In this document: positions 54,012 to 63,610 of the stretch, piece after piece
Layout of the letters: every line of letters begins with the position of its first letter
Numbering within the stretch: position 1 is the first letter of the stretch
NCBI RefSeq assembly: GCF_004135605.1
Contig: NZ_SDPT01000001.1
Span: 1,364,001-1,428,000, forward strand
Source of the DNA: Sphingomonas desiccabilis
GTDB lineage: Bacteria; Pseudomonadota; Alphaproteobacteria; Sphingomonadales; Sphingomonadaceae
Reading direction: 5' to 3'
Length of the DNA: 64,000 bases
Notes under the pieces: model-generated
What the model was told of the DNA's origin: nothing
The model's input: only the letters and a program-made list of their open reading frames with translations
Databases searched by the model: none
Position numbers and translations under genes: made by a program

Positions 54012-54242
54012 TTACTTCTTGCCGAGCGTGAGGCCGCCGAAGCGCTTGTTGAAGCGCGCGACCTGGCCGCCGGCGTCGAGCAGGCGCTGGTTGCCACCGG
54101 TCCATGCCGGGTGCGCCAGCGGATCGATGTCGAGCTGCATCGTGTCGCCTTCCTTGCCCCAGGTGGAGCGGGTTTCGAACACGGTCCCGTCGGTCATCTG
54201 CACCTTGATGGTGTGATAATCGGGATGGATGTCTTTCTTCAT
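54012..54242 (-). CDS. rpmE: 50S ribosomal protein L31 (cysteine-free type)
   Basis: L31 helps bridge the ribosomal subunits. The protein has 76 residues. It begins [12 protein letters not shown], the family start, and has no cysteines, so it is the zinc-independent (C-minus) form. An aggag ribosome-binding site lies 7 bases before the ATG at 54242. The gene is the last in the leftward envelope block and is separated from fabZ by hairpins, so it probably has its own leader. Confidence 0.95.
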   Translation of the reverse strand: MKKDIHPDYHTIKVQMTDGTVFETRSTWGKEGDTMQLDIDPLAHPAWTGGNQRLLDAGGQVARFNKRFGGLTLGKK

Positions 54243-54260
54243 GGTCAAGCTCCTGTGAAT

Positions 54261-54279
54261 GGCTGGTTTCCGACCAGCC
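54261..54279 (-). promoter_or_regulatory. Hairpin in the rpmE leader
   Basis: A 7-bp stem (ggctggt/accagcc) with a 5-base loop ends 18 bases before the rpmE ATG, immediately ahead of the Shine-Dalgarno sequence. Ribosomal protein leaders often carry autoregulatory structures, but nothing here identifies a known L31 leader class. Confidence 0.4.
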
Positions 54280-54306
54280 GGAACGAAGGGCGCGCCCTAC
54301 ACGCAA

Positions 54307-54336
54307 GGGCGGCCCACCGCAAGCGGCAGGCCGCCC
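54307..54336 (-). terminator. Hairpin downstream of fabZ
   Basis: An 8-bp stem (gggcggcc/ggccgccc) with an inner ccgc/gcgg pairing lies 36 bases past the fabZ stop. It is a probable transcript end for the bamA-skp-fabZ unit. Confidence 0.55.
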
Positions 54337-54344
54337 GACAGGCG

Positions 54345-54366
54345 GAAAGTTAGTCGAAAGTTAGTC
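54345..54366. repeat. Tandem 11-bp duplication after fabZ
   Basis: gaaagttagtc occurs twice head to tail with no spacer, 5 bases from the fabZ stop codon. It is AT-richer than its surroundings. Confidence 0.75.
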
Positions 54367-54371
54367 CAAGA

Positions 54372-54824
54372 TCACGCCTTGGGCGGGTCCGCGATCATGG
54401 CGGTGAACTCGCACTCGGTCGCGACCTCGCCGTCCAGCAGCGCCTTGCCCGCGAACTTGCAGACGCGCGGCCGCTTCTGGACGAACTCGACCTCGAGCTT
54501 GAGCAGCACGCCGGGCTCCACGGGCTTGCGAAACTTCACGCCGTCGATCGACATGAAATAGACGAGCTTGCCCGAGCCCGCGAGGCCCAGGCTCTCGACC
54601 GCGAGCACGCCCGCGGCCTGCGCGAGCGCCTCCACCTGGAGCACGCCCGGCATGATCGGCCGCCCGGGGAAGTGTCCCTGGAAGAACTCCTCGTTCATCG
54701 AGACGGCCTTGATCGCCGTGATGCGCTGGTCGAGGACGAGTTCCTCGACCCGGTCGACCAGCAGCATCGGGTAGCGGTGCGGCAGCGCCGCCATGACTCG
54801 CTTGATGTCGTACGGCTGGGTCAT
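54372..54824 (-). CDS. fabZ: 3-hydroxyacyl-ACP dehydratase FabZ
   Basis: This hot-dog-fold dehydratase removes water from 3-hydroxyacyl-ACP in fatty acid elongation. The protein has 150 residues. The catalytic H51 ([11 protein letters not shown]) and E65 (QVEALAQ) are present, as is the [11 protein letters not shown] block. The ATG at 54824 matches the family start; its ribosome-binding site is weak. It lies 20 bases after skp. In most Gram-negatives lpxD comes before fabZ and lpxA after it; both are missing here. Confidence 0.95.
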   Translation of the reverse strand: MTQPYDIKRVMAALPHRYPMLLVDRVEELVLDQRITAIKAVSMNEEFFQGHFPGRPIMPGVLQVEALAQAAGVLAVESLGLAGSGKLVYFMSIDGVKFRKPVEPGVLLKLEVEFVQKRPRVCKFAGKALLDGEVATECEFTAMIADPPKA

Positions 54825-54844
54825 GACACCGTCTGCCGCCACGA

Positions 54845-55504
54845 TCAGCGACCCCGCGGCTTCGTGCCGGTCGCGGGCTGCGCCGCCGGTGCCGTCGCCG
54901 CTGCCGCCGGAGCAGCCTGCTGGCCACCCGGCTGCCAACCGGCAGGCGGGGTGATCTGGACGCTGGGGACCGAACGGTTCAGCTCGGCGATGAGGTCGTT
55001 GGTGACCTGGGCCGCCGGCAGCGACTTCACGGTCGCGTCGGGAGGCAGGATCACCGAGAGGCGGCGCGCGGTCATCACGCGATCCAGCGCCGGCTCGAGC
55101 TGGCGGACGATCTGCTCGTTGACATAGGCCTGGGCGAGCTGGACCGGCTGAAGAATGCGGCCCAGTTCCTGCTGCGCGGTCTGCTCGCGCTGCTGGATAC
55201 CCTGATACTGGGTCTGCAGGGCCTGCTGGTTCGCGTTGGGCGCGCGACGTGCCGCCTCGAACGCGTCGACCTGCGGCTTCAGCTCGTTCTGGATCGCGGT
55301 GCGGCGGGTGTTCGCCTGGTCGATCTGCGCCTTGTAGGTCGTCTGGATCTGGGTCATCGCCGTCGTGAACGCGTTGGAGCGGCGCACCGCCTCCTGAAGG
55401 TCGACGACGCCGAGGCCCTGCACCTGCGCGAACGCGGGCGCCGCGACCGAAGTAGCGGAAACGGTGACGAGTGCGGCAAGCGCCGCCTTGGAGAAGCTAC
55501 GCAT
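54845..55504 (-). CDS. skp: OmpH/Skp-family periplasmic chaperone
   Basis: A 219-residue periplasmic protein with a signal peptide ending near AFA (about residue 26). A central Gln/Ala-rich helical region (about 45-135) fits the tentacle-like coiled coils of Skp, which holds unfolded outer-membrane proteins for BamA. The Pro/Ala/Gln-rich tail after about 185 is low complexity. The ATG shares one base with the bamA stop (TGATG), so the two are tightly coupled. Confidence 0.9.
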   Translation of the reverse strand: MRSFSKAALAALVTVSATSVAAPAFAQVQGLGVVDLQEAVRRSNAFTTAMTQIQTTYKAQIDQANTRRTAIQNELKPQVDAFEAARRAPNANQQALQTQYQGIQQREQTAQQELGRILQPVQLAQAYVNEQIVRQLEPALDRVMTARRLSVILPPDATVKSLPAAQVTNDLIAELNRSVPSVQITPPAGWQPGGQQAAPAAAATAPAAQPATGTKPRGR

Positions 55505-58263
55505 CAGAATTGAGTCCCTACGTTGAAGGTGATGAGCTTGGTGTCGTCGCCCTTTTGCTTGAGCAACGCCTTGGCCACGTCAATCCGCAGCGGCCCGAAC
55601 GGCGAGTTCCAGTTGACGCCGACACCCACCGACAGACGCGGCTTCCAGGTATCGCCGAAATATTCCTCGAGGAACGGCGAGACGGTGTTGACCGCCGCGA
55701 CGTTCGTCTCACCGCCGACGCAGGTGCCGCCATAGGTAGCGGAATAGCCGGTCGTGCAGGTAGTGAGGCGCGTTGCCGGGGCGCCGGTCGGGCTGGTGAA
55801 GCTGTTGAGGTACAGCGCCTGGCCGGTATCGGTCCTGATCGGATCGATCCGGGGCAGCAGCGACGGCGAACCATCCTTGTTGAACAAGGGGTTGCCGCTG
55901 GCGTCGGTCGCCTGCGCGAACTCGGCCGTCGGGCGCGGACGCTTCAGTCCGAACAACGAGCCGACCTGCACAAAGACGGACGGACGCAGGCCGAGCTCGG
56001 AGATGCCCGACCCGAGCGGCGGCTCGAGCTCGAGCTTGCCGAGGTAATAGGCCTTGCCGCCGAGCGGATCGTCGTAGCTGTTGTCGGTGGTCAGCGCCTG
56101 GGTGCCCGATGCCACGTCGCCGTTCATGTAGGTGCGGCGGATGCGGGGACCGACGCCGCGGATGTCGAAGCCACGGAACTGCGGCTCGCCCAGGTAGAAG
56201 CGGTCGGTAATGCGAACCGGATCGATGCCCGGCCCCGGGCTATCCTGCAGAGCGTGAATATAACCGCCCTCCAGCCCCGCCGACAGCACCCAGCCTCCGA
56301 GGTTCCAGTACTTGTCACCGTCGAAGCGGCCGCGGATGTAGCGAACGTCACCGCCGAGGCCGGCGAAGTCCGCGCCCAGCACGACGCGCGAGCCCCGGCT
56401 CGGCCGCAGACGGCTGTTGAGGCTGTCATAGATCAGCGACACGCCGATCGAGGACGTCAGGCGGTTGCCGATGGCGTCGCAGAGATACCGTCCCGCCTTG
56501 AGCGGATCGCACTCGCCGTTGGTGTAGTAGGTGCCCTCGTCGAGGGTGACCTTGTCCTGCTGCAGCGTGTAGCGGCCCGAGAGCTGCCAGTATTCCGTGA
56601 GCGGAACGCCGGCCACGAGCGTGCCGCCGGTCGAAAGCTGCGAATAGAGATCGTTACGATCGCGACCGCTGCCGTAATAGTTGAACGAGTTGTAGTCGCG
56701 ACGGAACAGCGTGCCGCCGAGCGCGATGTTCTTGTCGAACAGATAGGGCTCGGTGAAGCCCAGCTCGACCGACTTCGAGTAGCTCGAATAGCTCGCGCTG
56801 GCCGAGAGCGTCTGCCCCTTGCCGCGGAAGTTGTTCTGACGGATCGAGGCCTGGAGAATGAACTTTTCGAGGCTCGAGAAGCCGGCGGAGAGCGAGAGCT
56901 CACCGGTCGAGCGCTCCTCGACGTTGGCTGCAAGCACGATGCGGTCAGGGGTCGAGCCCTGCTGCTGCTTGATCTCGAACTTGTCCTGGAAATAGCCCAG
57001 CGAGTTGATGCGATCCTGCGAGCGCTTCACCATGAACGCGTTGAAGGCGTCGCCCTCGGCTACGCGCATCTCGCGACGGATCACCTTGTCCTGCGTCTGC
57101 GTGTTGCCGGTGATCTCCACCCGCTCGACGTAGGTGCGGTTCGCCTCCGCGAGGAAGAAGTTGATCCCCATCGTCAGCGCTTCGCGGTCGCGCTGGAATT
57201 CCGGACGCACGTCGGTGAAGGCGTAGCCGTAGAGGCCGGCATACTGGCTGAGGCTGTCGATCGAATCCTCGACCAGCTTCGCGTTGTACCAGTCGCCCTT
57301 CTTCATCGGCAGCGTCTTGGCGAGCTTCTCGCCGTCGAAGTCGCGGATCGCGCTGTCGACCTTCACGTCGCCGAACTTATAGCGCGGCCCCTCCTCCACC
57401 ACATAGGTGATGATGAAGTCGCGCTTGTCCGGCGTGAGCTCGGCCACCGCCGAGATCACGCGGAAGTCGGCATAGCCCTCGGTCAGGTAGAACTGGCGCA
57501 GCTTCTGCTGGTCGGCGGCGAGCCGATCCTGGTCGTAGCTGGTGGCCGAGCTGAAGACGCGGAACAGCCGTGACTGCTTGGTGTACATCTCCTTGCGGAG
57601 ATCGGAATCCGAATATTGCTCGTTGCCGATGATGTTGATCTGACGGACCTTGCTCTTGGGTCCCTCGTTGATCTCGAACACCACGTCGACGCGGTTCTGG
57701 TCGAGCATGACCATCTGCGGCTCGACCGAGGCGGCGAAGCGGCCCTGGCGACGATAGAGCTCGACGATGCGCGCCACGTCGGCGCGAACGGCGGTGCGGG
57801 TGAAGATCTGCCGCGGCGCGAGCTTGATCTCCTTGACGATCTTGTCGTCCTTCAACCGCTTGTTGCCCTCCAGCACCACGCGGTTGATGATCGGGTTCTC
57901 GCGCACCACCACGACGATGTCGCCGGTCTCGACGCCCTCGATCTGCGCGTCGGCGAGCAGGTCGGACGCGAGCAGGTCGACGATCGCCTGGTCGAGGCTC
58001 TCGGTCGTATAGGGCTGGCCCACGCGCAGCTTGGTGTAGGACAGCACCGTGTCCGGCTCGATGCGTTGCGAACCGCGCACGGTAAGCGAGCGGATGTTGC
58101 GGACCGGAGCCGAGACGACCACCGGAGGAGTTGCGGCAGGAGCAGCCTGCTGCGCCTGGGCAGCGGGGGCAGCAGGCGCCGTCTGCGCCACTGCCACGCC
58201 CGACAGCATCGTGCCTGCCATCAGCACGGTCGCGCGCATGCCGTAGTTGGAAACCTTCGTCAC
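55504..58263 (-). CDS. bamA: Outer-membrane assembly factor BamA
   Basis: BamA is the core of the machine that folds beta-barrel proteins into the outer membrane. The protein has about 919 residues: a signal peptide, an Ala/Gln/Pro-rich linker, five POTRA domains (about 55-470) and a C-terminal 16-strand barrel. The lid-loop motif QFRGFDIRG and the final aromatic residue Phe (GTQF) are present. The GTG at 58263 is chosen for the ggggtggga stretch just before it; an ATG at 58239 is the main alternative. A small insertion with two cysteine pairs sits in late barrel loops. It follows rseP by 70 bases. Confidence 0.95.
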   Translation of the reverse strand: MTKVSNYGMRATVLMAGTMLSGVAVAQTAPAAPAAQAQQAAPAATPPVVVSAPVRNIRSLTVRGSQRIEPDTVLSYTKLRVGQPYTTESLDQAIVDLLASDLLADAQIEGVETGDIVVVVRENPIINRVVLEGNKRLKDDKIVKEIKLAPRQIFTRTAVRADVARIVELYRRQGRFAASVEPQMVMLDQNRVDVVFEINEGPKSKVRQINIIGNEQYSDSDLRKEMYTKQSRLFRVFSSATSYDQDRLAADQQKLRQFYLTEGYADFRVISAVAELTPDKRDFIITYVVEEGPRYKFGDVKVDSAIRDFDGEKLAKTLPMKKGDWYNAKLVEDSIDSLSQYAGLYGYAFTDVRPEFQRDREALTMGINFFLAEANRTYVERVEITGNTQTQDKVIRREMRVAEGDAFNAFMVKRSQDRINSLGYFQDKFEIKQQQGSTPDRIVLAANVEERSTGELSLSAGFSSLEKFILQASIRQNNFRGKGQTLSASASYSSYSKSVELGFTEPYLFDKNIALGGTLFRRDYNSFNYYGSGRDRNDLYSQLSTGGTLVAGVPLTEYWQLSGRYTLQQDKVTLDEGTYYTNGECDPLKAGRYLCDAIGNRLTSSIGVSLIYDSLNSRLRPSRGSRVVLGADFAGLGGDVRYIRGRFDGDKYWNLGGWVLSAGLEGGYIHALQDSPGPGIDPVRITDRFYLGEPQFRGFDIRGVGPRIRRTYMNGDVASGTQALTTDNSYDDPLGGKAYYLGKLELEPPLGSGISELGLRPSVFVQVGSLFGLKRPRPTAEFAQATDASGNPLFNKDGSPSLLPRIDPIRTDTGQALYLNSFTSPTGAPATRLTTCTTGYSATYGGTCVGGETNVAAVNTVSPFLEEYFGDTWKPRLSVGVGVNWNSPFGPLRIDVAKALLKQKGDDTKLITFNVGTQF

Positions 58264-58333
58264 ATCCCACCCCAGTCGGTAAGCCGTACAACACACACGG
58301 CATGCGGATCGCGTCCGCCCTGCCCTAACCCGC

Positions 58334-59467
58334 TCACCCGATCAAGCCGGACAAACCGCGCCACAGACCGAGCGAACCCAGATCGTTCGCCGTCACCAGA
58401 ACCATCAATGCCAGGATCGCCATCACGCCGCCACGGAAAGCCCATTCCACGACCCGCGGATCGGTGGGCCGGCGGCGGACCGCCTCGATGGCATAGAAGA
58501 GCAGATGGCCGCCATCCAGCATCGGAACTGGCAAGAGGTTGATGAACCCCAAGTTAATCGAGATCAGCGCCACCAGGAACACGAACGCCTGCGGGCCCAG
58601 GACCAGCTGCTCGCCGGAGGCGCGTGCGATGCTGATCGGACCGCCCAGCTCCGACACCGGGCGGCGCCCGCTGACGATCTGCCAGAGCGTGTCGACCATC
58701 ATGCCGACCATCTGGCCGGTCTGGCGGACCGCCACCACCGGCGCCTCCAACACGCCCACCGGCTCGATCACCCGTCCTGCGGGGCCGATGCCGAGCTGCC
58801 CGAGCCGGAAGACGTTGCCGAAGCGGTCCTGCTCCGTCGTGGTCCCCAGGGTCACGGGAAGCGTCTGCACCTGGCCTTCGCGCACCAGTTCGATGGTGCT
58901 CGCCTCGCCGGGGCGGATGCGGGTGTAGCGCGCGACGTCGTCGAAGGTATCGACGCTGCGGCCGCCCATCGAGAGGATGCGGTCGCCGGGCCGGAGACCG
59001 GCTGCGGCAGCGGCGCTGTTCGGCGCGACCAGCCCGATCGTGGGCGGGGTGCGGCTCTCCCCATAGGCGAGCGCGAAGCCGGCCAGGATCAGGATGGCCA
59101 CCAGAAAGTTGATGGCCGGCCCTGCCGCGACGATGATCGCGCGCTGCCATAGGGGCTTGGCCTGAAAGGTGCCGCTGCGCTCGCCGGCCGGCAGCGAAAG
59201 CCATTCGGCGGACGGCTGGCTGGCCGGGTTCATGTCGCCGGCGAAGCGCACATAGCCGCCGAGCGGGAGCCATCCGAATTTCCACCGGGTGCCGTGCCGG
59301 TCGGTGAAGCCGCCGATCTCGCGGCCGAAGCCCACGGAGAACGCCTCCACCTTCACCCCGAACCGACGGCCGGCGAGGTAATGACCGAGTTCGTGAACGA
59401 ATACGAGCGGGCCCAGCGCCAGCAGAAAGGCGAGCACGCTCAGCAGGAAGCCCGGGCCTTCGATCAA
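58334..59467 (-). CDS. rseP: Site-2 membrane protease RseP
   Basis: An intramembrane zinc metalloprotease that cleaves anti-sigma factors and leftover signal peptides. The protein has 377 residues with about four membrane helices. The zinc site H25-E-x-x-H29 (HELGH) and the third ligand D318 (MLDGG) are present. One PDZ domain (about 140-215) is seen, whereas E. coli has two. The start is a TTG that overlaps the dxr stop (TTGA). No ATG exists close by, and the residues after the TTG match the family. Confidence 0.95.
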   Translation of the reverse strand: MIEGPGFLLSVLAFLLALGPLVFVHELGHYLAGRRFGVKVEAFSVGFGREIGGFTDRHGTRWKFGWLPLGGYVRFAGDMNPASQPSAEWLSLPAGERSGTFQAKPLWQRAIIVAAGPAINFLVAILILAGFALAYGESRTPPTIGLVAPNSAAAAAGLRPGDRILSMGGRSVDTFDDVARYTRIRPGEASTIELVREGQVQTLPVTLGTTTEQDRFGNVFRLGQLGIGPAGRVIEPVGVLEAPVVAVRQTGQMVGMMVDTLWQIVSGRRPVSELGGPISIARASGEQLVLGPQAFVFLVALISINLGFINLLPVPMLDGGHLLFYAIEAVRRRPTDPRVVEWAFRGGVMAILALMVLVTANDLGSLGLWRGLSGLIG

Positions 59468-60624
59468 GCGACGCAGTCCTTCACACGCTCTCCCGCCAGC
59501 CTCCGGGCCTCTCCGTCGACGGCGAGCACCGCGTCGAGCGTGGCCGGGGCCTCCGGATCATAGCGCTCCAGCGTATCGGCGACGATTGCGGCAATTTCGA
59601 GGAACCGGATCTTGCTGGCAAGGAATGCGGCGACCGCGACCTCGTTGGCGGCGTTGAGGATCGCCGGGCGCGCGCCGCCTGCCTGGAGCGCGGCGCGTGC
59701 GAGCGCGAGCGCCGGGAAGCGGACCGGGTCGGCCGGCTCGAAATCGAGGCGGCCGATCGCGGCGAGATCGAGCGGCGGACACGGCGTCGCCATGCGATCG
59801 GGCCAGGCGAGCGTGTACGCGATGGGCGTGCGCATGTCAGGCGTGCCCATCTGCGCGAGCACGGAGCCGTCGACATACTCCACCATCGAATGGACCACCG
59901 ACTGGCGGTGGACGATCACGTCGAGCTGCTCGGCGGAAACCGGGAAGAGGTGGAACGCCTCGATCAGCTCCAGCCCCTTGTTCATCATGGTGGCGGAATC
60001 GACGGAGATCTTGGCGCCCATCGACCAATTGGGATGGGCGACCGCCTGGGCCGGCGTGATCCCGCGCATCGCCTCCAGGCTGGTCTCGCGGAACGGACCG
60101 CCGCTGGCGGTGAGCACGATGCGGCGCACCCGCTCGGGCGCTGCGAAGTCGAAGCACTGGAAGACGGCGTTGTGCTCGGAGTCGACCGGCAGCAGCGTCG
60201 CGCCATGGGCGCGGGCGGCGGCGGTCGCGACGGCACCGGCGGAAACCAGCGCCTCCTTGTTGGCGAGCGCGACGGTCGCGCCGGTCTGGAGCGCGGCCAT
60301 GACCGGGCGCAGGCCGGCGGTGCCGACGATCGCCGCCATGATCCACTCGGCGCCCATCGCGGCTGCCTCGGCCACGGCATCCGGGCCCGCCGCCGCCTCG
60401 GTATCGCTGCCGGCGAGTGCGTCGCGCAGCGCGTCCAGGCATTCGGGATCGGCGACCACGGCACGGCGCGCGCGGGTGCGGATCGCGGCCTCGGCGAGCT
60501 TCTTCACGTCGCGGTTGGCGGTAAGGGCCAGCACCTCGAACTGATCGGGCGCGCGGACGATCAGGTCCAGCGTCGAGGTGCCGATCGACCCCGTCGCACC
60601 CAGGATGGAAACACGCTTCACCAT
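59464..60624 (-). CDS. dxr: 1-deoxy-D-xylulose 5-phosphate reductoisomerase
   Basis: The enzyme converts DXP to MEP with NADPH, the first committed step of the MEP isoprenoid pathway. The protein has 386 residues. The nucleotide loop GATGSIGTSTLDL is at 9-21, with the metal-site region PVDSEHNAVFQ and the SGGPFRE loop present. It overlaps the cdsA stop by 7 bases. ispDF, later in the same pathway, is at 6878. Confidence 0.96.
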   Translation of the reverse strand: MVKRVSILGATGSIGTSTLDLIVRAPDQFEVLALTANRDVKKLAEAAIRTRARRAVVADPECLDALRDALAGSDTEAAAGPDAVAEAAAMGAEWIMAAIVGTAGLRPVMAALQTGATVALANKEALVSAGAVATAAARAHGATLLPVDSEHNAVFQCFDFAAPERVRRIVLTASGGPFRETSLEAMRGITPAQAVAHPNWSMGAKISVDSATMMNKGLELIEAFHLFPVSAEQLDVIVHRQSVVHSMVEYVDGSVLAQMGTPDMRTPIAYTLAWPDRMATPCPPLDLAAIGRLDFEPADPVRFPALALARAALQAGGARPAILNAANEVAVAAFLASKIRFLEIAAIVADTLERYDPEAPATLDAVLAVDGEARRLAGERVKDCVA

Positions 60625-61409
60625 GTGATCTTCGCAAGCTCGACCATCAGCGCGGCGGCGGGTGCGACGGGCACGAGGCCGTCGAGCCGGTCCAGCACGC
60701 CGCCGTGGCCAGGGAGGATGTTGCCGGAATCCTTGACGCCGGCGCGACGCTTGAGCTGGCTCTCGTACAGGTCGCCCATCTGCGCCAGCACGGCAAGGAG
60801 CGGCGTCGCGAGCACCAGGTGGAGCGGGAGGCCGAGCGGCTGGAGGAGCGCGCCGAAGACGGTCGCCGCGAGCACCCCGCCGATGAGGCCAGCCCAGGTC
60901 TTGTTGGGGCTGATTGTGGGCGCGAGCTTCGGGCCGCCGATCGAGCGGCCGGCGAAATAGGCGCCGATATCGCAGGCCCAGACCAACGCCATCGCCCAGA
61001 GGCTAAGCAGCACGCCGTGCGCCTGGTTGCGCAGCAGCAGCAGCGCCAGGACGGGAAGCCCCACGTAGACGATGCCGTGCGCGAGGCCCGGGCGGCGGGT
61101 GACGATGACCGTGAAGAACGCGGCGCCCGCGATCAGGCCGAGCGCGAGGAAGCCGGGTCCGGCGGCGAGCGGCGCCATGATCGCGACGGGCACGAACAGC
61201 GCGAACTGCGCGAGGCGCTTGTCCGCATAGGCGGCGCGGTGGAGGTCCGCCCACTCGGCCATCATGAACAGCGCCGCGACGGCGACCAGCAGCCAGAAGA
61301 GGAAGCCGCCCGCGTAGAGCGCGAGGCCGGCGACGCCGATCATGGCGACGCCCGCGACCGCGCGGACGCCTAGGTCAGAACGCCGCGCGGGCGCCGAAGG
61401 ATCGCTCAC
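60618..61409 (-). CDS. cdsA: Phosphatidate cytidylyltransferase
   Basis: CdsA makes CDP-diacylglycerol, the branch point of phospholipid synthesis. The protein has 263 residues and about eight membrane helices. The family signature ESQLKRRAGVKDSGNILPGHGG lies near the C-terminus with DRLDGL after it. The start is a GTG overlapping the uppS stop (GTGA); in-frame upstream codons lie inside uppS and are not coding. Confidence 0.95.
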   Translation of the reverse strand: MSDPSAPARRSDLGVRAVAGVAMIGVAGLALYAGGFLFWLLVAVAALFMMAEWADLHRAAYADKRLAQFALFVPVAIMAPLAAGPGFLALGLIAGAAFFTVIVTRRPGLAHGIVYVGLPVLALLLLRNQAHGVLLSLWAMALVWACDIGAYFAGRSIGGPKLAPTISPNKTWAGLIGGVLAATVFGALLQPLGLPLHLVLATPLLAVLAQMGDLYESQLKRRAGVKDSGNILPGHGGVLDRLDGLVPVAPAAALMVELAKITW

Positions 61410-62149
61410 AGGCCACCGAAGCGGCGCTGGCGCCGACCGAACTGCGCGACTGCGTCCGCAAGCGCATCGGCGCCGAAGTCGGGCCAGAGCGTGTCCACGA
61501 ACAGCAGTTCGGCATAGGCCGCCTGCCACAGCAGGAAGTTCGACAGCCGCACCTCGCCCGACGTGCGGATCAGGAGGTCGAGCGGCGGCAGGTCGCGGGT
61601 GGTGAGCGCATCCTCGATCGCCGCCTCGTCGATCGCCTCGACCGCCGTCTCGCCATCGCGCACGCGGGCGGCGAGCTGGCGGGCGGCGGCGGCGATCTCA
61701 GCCTGAGCACCGTAGTTGAGCGCGATCGCCAGCTGGCAGCCGGTGTTGCGCGCCGTGCGCGCGATCGCGTCCTCGATCAGCCGGACGAGATCGGGCGAGA
61801 GGCGGCGCCAGTCGCCGATCACGTGCAGGCGGACGTTCTCGCGGGCGAGCTCGTCGATCTCGCTGCGCAGGAAATGGCGCAGCAGGCCCATGAGGTCGCT
61901 GACCTCTTCCTCGGGCCGGCGCCAGTTCTCGGACGAGAAGGCGTACAGGGTGAGCGCCTCGATCCCCAGCTCGCGGGCGGCGCGGGCGACCCGGCGCACT
62001 GCCTCGGCCCCCTGACGGTGCCCGGCGATCCGCGGCAGCCGCCGGGCCTTCGCCCAGCGGCCGTTCCCGTCCATGATGATCGCGACGTGGCGCGGCACTG
62101 CAGCACCCGTCCCACCCGACGCCGGAACCGAAGCCGCAAGCGACCTCAC
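61406..62149 (-). CDS. uppS: Undecaprenyl diphosphate synthase
   Basis: The enzyme elongates farnesyl diphosphate with isopentenyl units to the C55 carrier lipid used for peptidoglycan and glycan assembly. The protein has 247 residues. The catalytic D27 lies in [10 protein letters not shown], with the AFSSENWRR and [15 protein letters not shown] motifs present. It starts with a GTG that overlaps the frr stop. Confidence 0.96.
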   Translation of the reverse strand: MRSLAASVPASGGTGAAVPRHVAIIMDGNGRWAKARRLPRIAGHRQGAEAVRRVARAARELGIEALTLYAFSSENWRRPEEEVSDLMGLLRHFLRSEIDELARENVRLHVIGDWRRLSPDLVRLIEDAIARTARNTGCQLAIALNYGAQAEIAAAARQLAARVRDGETAVEAIDEAAIEDALTTRDLPPLDLLIRTSGEVRLSNFLLWQAAYAELLFVDTLWPDFGADALADAVAQFGRRQRRFGGL

Positions 62150-62703
62150 TTGCCCAGGATTTCCTTCTCCTTGGCCGCGGCGGCAGCATCGATGTCCGCG
62201 ACCGTCGCGTCGGTGAGCTTCTGCACCTCGGTCTCGTGGCGCTTGCGCTCGTCCTCGGACAGGACGCCCTTCTTCTCGTCCGTCTTCAGGCTGTCCATGC
62301 CGTCGCGGCGGACGTTGCGGACCGCAATGCGTGCCTTTTCAGCATATTGGCCGGCGAGCTTCGCAAGTTCCTTGCGGCGCTCCTCCGTCAGGTCGGGGAT
62401 CGGCAGGCGCAGCGTCTGGCCATCGACGATCGGGTTGAGGCCGAGGCCGGCGGAGCGGATCGCCTTGTCGGCCGGGCCGACGTTGGACTTGTCCCACACC
62501 TGCACGGAGAGCATCCGCGGCTCCGGCGCGGACACCGTCGCGACCTGGTTGAGCGGCATGTGCGCGCCATAGACCTCGACCGTCACGGGATCGAGCAGCG
62601 AGATGGAGGCGCGGCCGGTCCGAAGACCGCCCAGATCGCCCTTCAGCGCCTCGACCGCGCCGGCCATGCGGCGTTCTAGGTCGGCTTTGCTATATGCGGC
62701 CAT
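62146..62703 (-). CDS. frr: Ribosome recycling factor
   Basis: With EF-G, RRF splits the post-termination ribosome. The protein has 185 residues with the ADLERRM N-terminus, the RTGRAS block and the RRDGMDSLK stretch typical of the family. The ATG at 62703 has an aggag ribosome-binding site. It follows pyrH by 19 bases and overlaps uppS (GTGA). Confidence 0.97.
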   Translation of the reverse strand: MAAYSKADLERRMAGAVEALKGDLGGLRTGRASISLLDPVTVEVYGAHMPLNQVATVSAPEPRMLSVQVWDKSNVGPADKAIRSAGLGLNPIVDGQTLRLPIPDLTEERRKELAKLAGQYAEKARIAVRNVRRDGMDSLKTDEKKGVLSEDERKRHETEVQKLTDATVADIDAAAAAKEKEILGK

Positions 62704-62722
62704 GATCGGGCTCCTGTTCTTC

Positions 62723-63451
62723 TTAAGCGTTGGTCTGGTTCTGGACGACGGTGGCGGTGCCCTCACCGCGCAGCACGGCTGCCAGATTACCCTCGTCGCG
62801 GATGTTGAACACGACGATGGGAATGTCGTTGTCGCGACACAGCGCGACGGCGCTCGCGTCCATCACCTTGAGGTCGTCCGCGAGCACGCGGCCGAAGCTC
62901 AGCGTGTCGTACCGCTTGGCGTCCGGCACCTTCTTCGGGTCGGCGTCGTAGACGCCGTCGACGCTGGTGCCCTTGAACAGCGCGCTGCAGCCCATTTCGG
63001 CGGCGCGCAGCGCGGCGGTGGTGTCGGTGGTGAAGAACGGGCTGCCGGTGCCGGCCGCGAAGATCACGACGCGACCCTTCTCCATGTGGCGGACGGCGCG
63101 GCGGCGGATGTAGGGCTCGCACACCGATGCCATCGGGATCGCCGACTGGACGCGCGTCTCGACGCCGATCCGCTCCAGCGCGTTCTGCACGGCGAGCGCG
63201 TTCATCACGGTCGCGAGCATGCCCATGTAGTCGGCGCTGGCGCGGTCGAAGCCCTGGGCGGCGCCGGCGAGGCCGCGGAAGATGTTGCCGCCGCCCACGA
63301 CGAGGCAGAGTTCATGCCCCTCGTCCCGCGCGGCCTTCACTTCGCGCGCGACGCGGTCGCAGGTGGCGGGATCGATACCGAACTGACCCGGCCCCATCAG
63401 GACCTCGCCCGAGAGTTTCAAGAGAATGCGATCGAAGCGAGGCAGGGTCAT
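62723..63451 (-). CDS. pyrH: Uridylate kinase
   Basis: PyrH phosphorylates UMP to UDP and belongs to the amino-acid kinase fold, not the P-loop kinases. The protein has 242 residues. The LKLSGE loop is at 11-16, [10 protein letters not shown] at about 51-60, and [11 protein letters not shown] in the nucleotide site. It lies between tsf and frr, the standard order. A strong hairpin separates it from tsf. Confidence 0.97.
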   Translation of the reverse strand: MTLPRFDRILLKLSGEVLMGPGQFGIDPATCDRVAREVKAARDEGHELCLVVGGGNIFRGLAGAAQGFDRASADYMGMLATVMNALAVQNALERIGVETRVQSAIPMASVCEPYIRRRAVRHMEKGRVVIFAAGTGSPFFTTDTTAALRAAEMGCSALFKGTSVDGVYDADPKKVPDAKRYDTLSFGRVLADDLKVMDASAVALCRDNDIPIVVFNIRDEGNLAAVLRGEGTATVVQNQTNA

Positions 63452-63549
63452 GACACCTTGTACGTCAGGGGTTCGGGAATGGCGCGGACCTTAGGCGGCG
63501 GCGGCTGCGATGCCAAGCGCAGATGCCGTGCAGATCCCGTGAATACGAG

Positions 63550-63585
63550 GACGGGCGCGACTACCAGATGGTAGCCGCGCCCGTC
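63550..63585 (-). terminator. Strong hairpin between tsf and pyrH
   Basis: A 10-bp stem (gacgggcgcg/cgcgcccgtc), one mismatch and a further 5-bp stem close on the loop agat. It lies in the 159-base gap 63452-63610 and should end or attenuate the tsf transcript before pyrH. No T-run follows. The rest of the gap shows nothing else. Confidence 0.7.
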
Positions 63586-63610
63586 CGAAGAATCGCGGAA
63601 AAAGCGACGC

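Noticed and set aside
55471..57573. 700-codon open frame opposite bamA
   Set aside because: It is an antisense shadow of bamA caused by codon bias; no recognisable protein.
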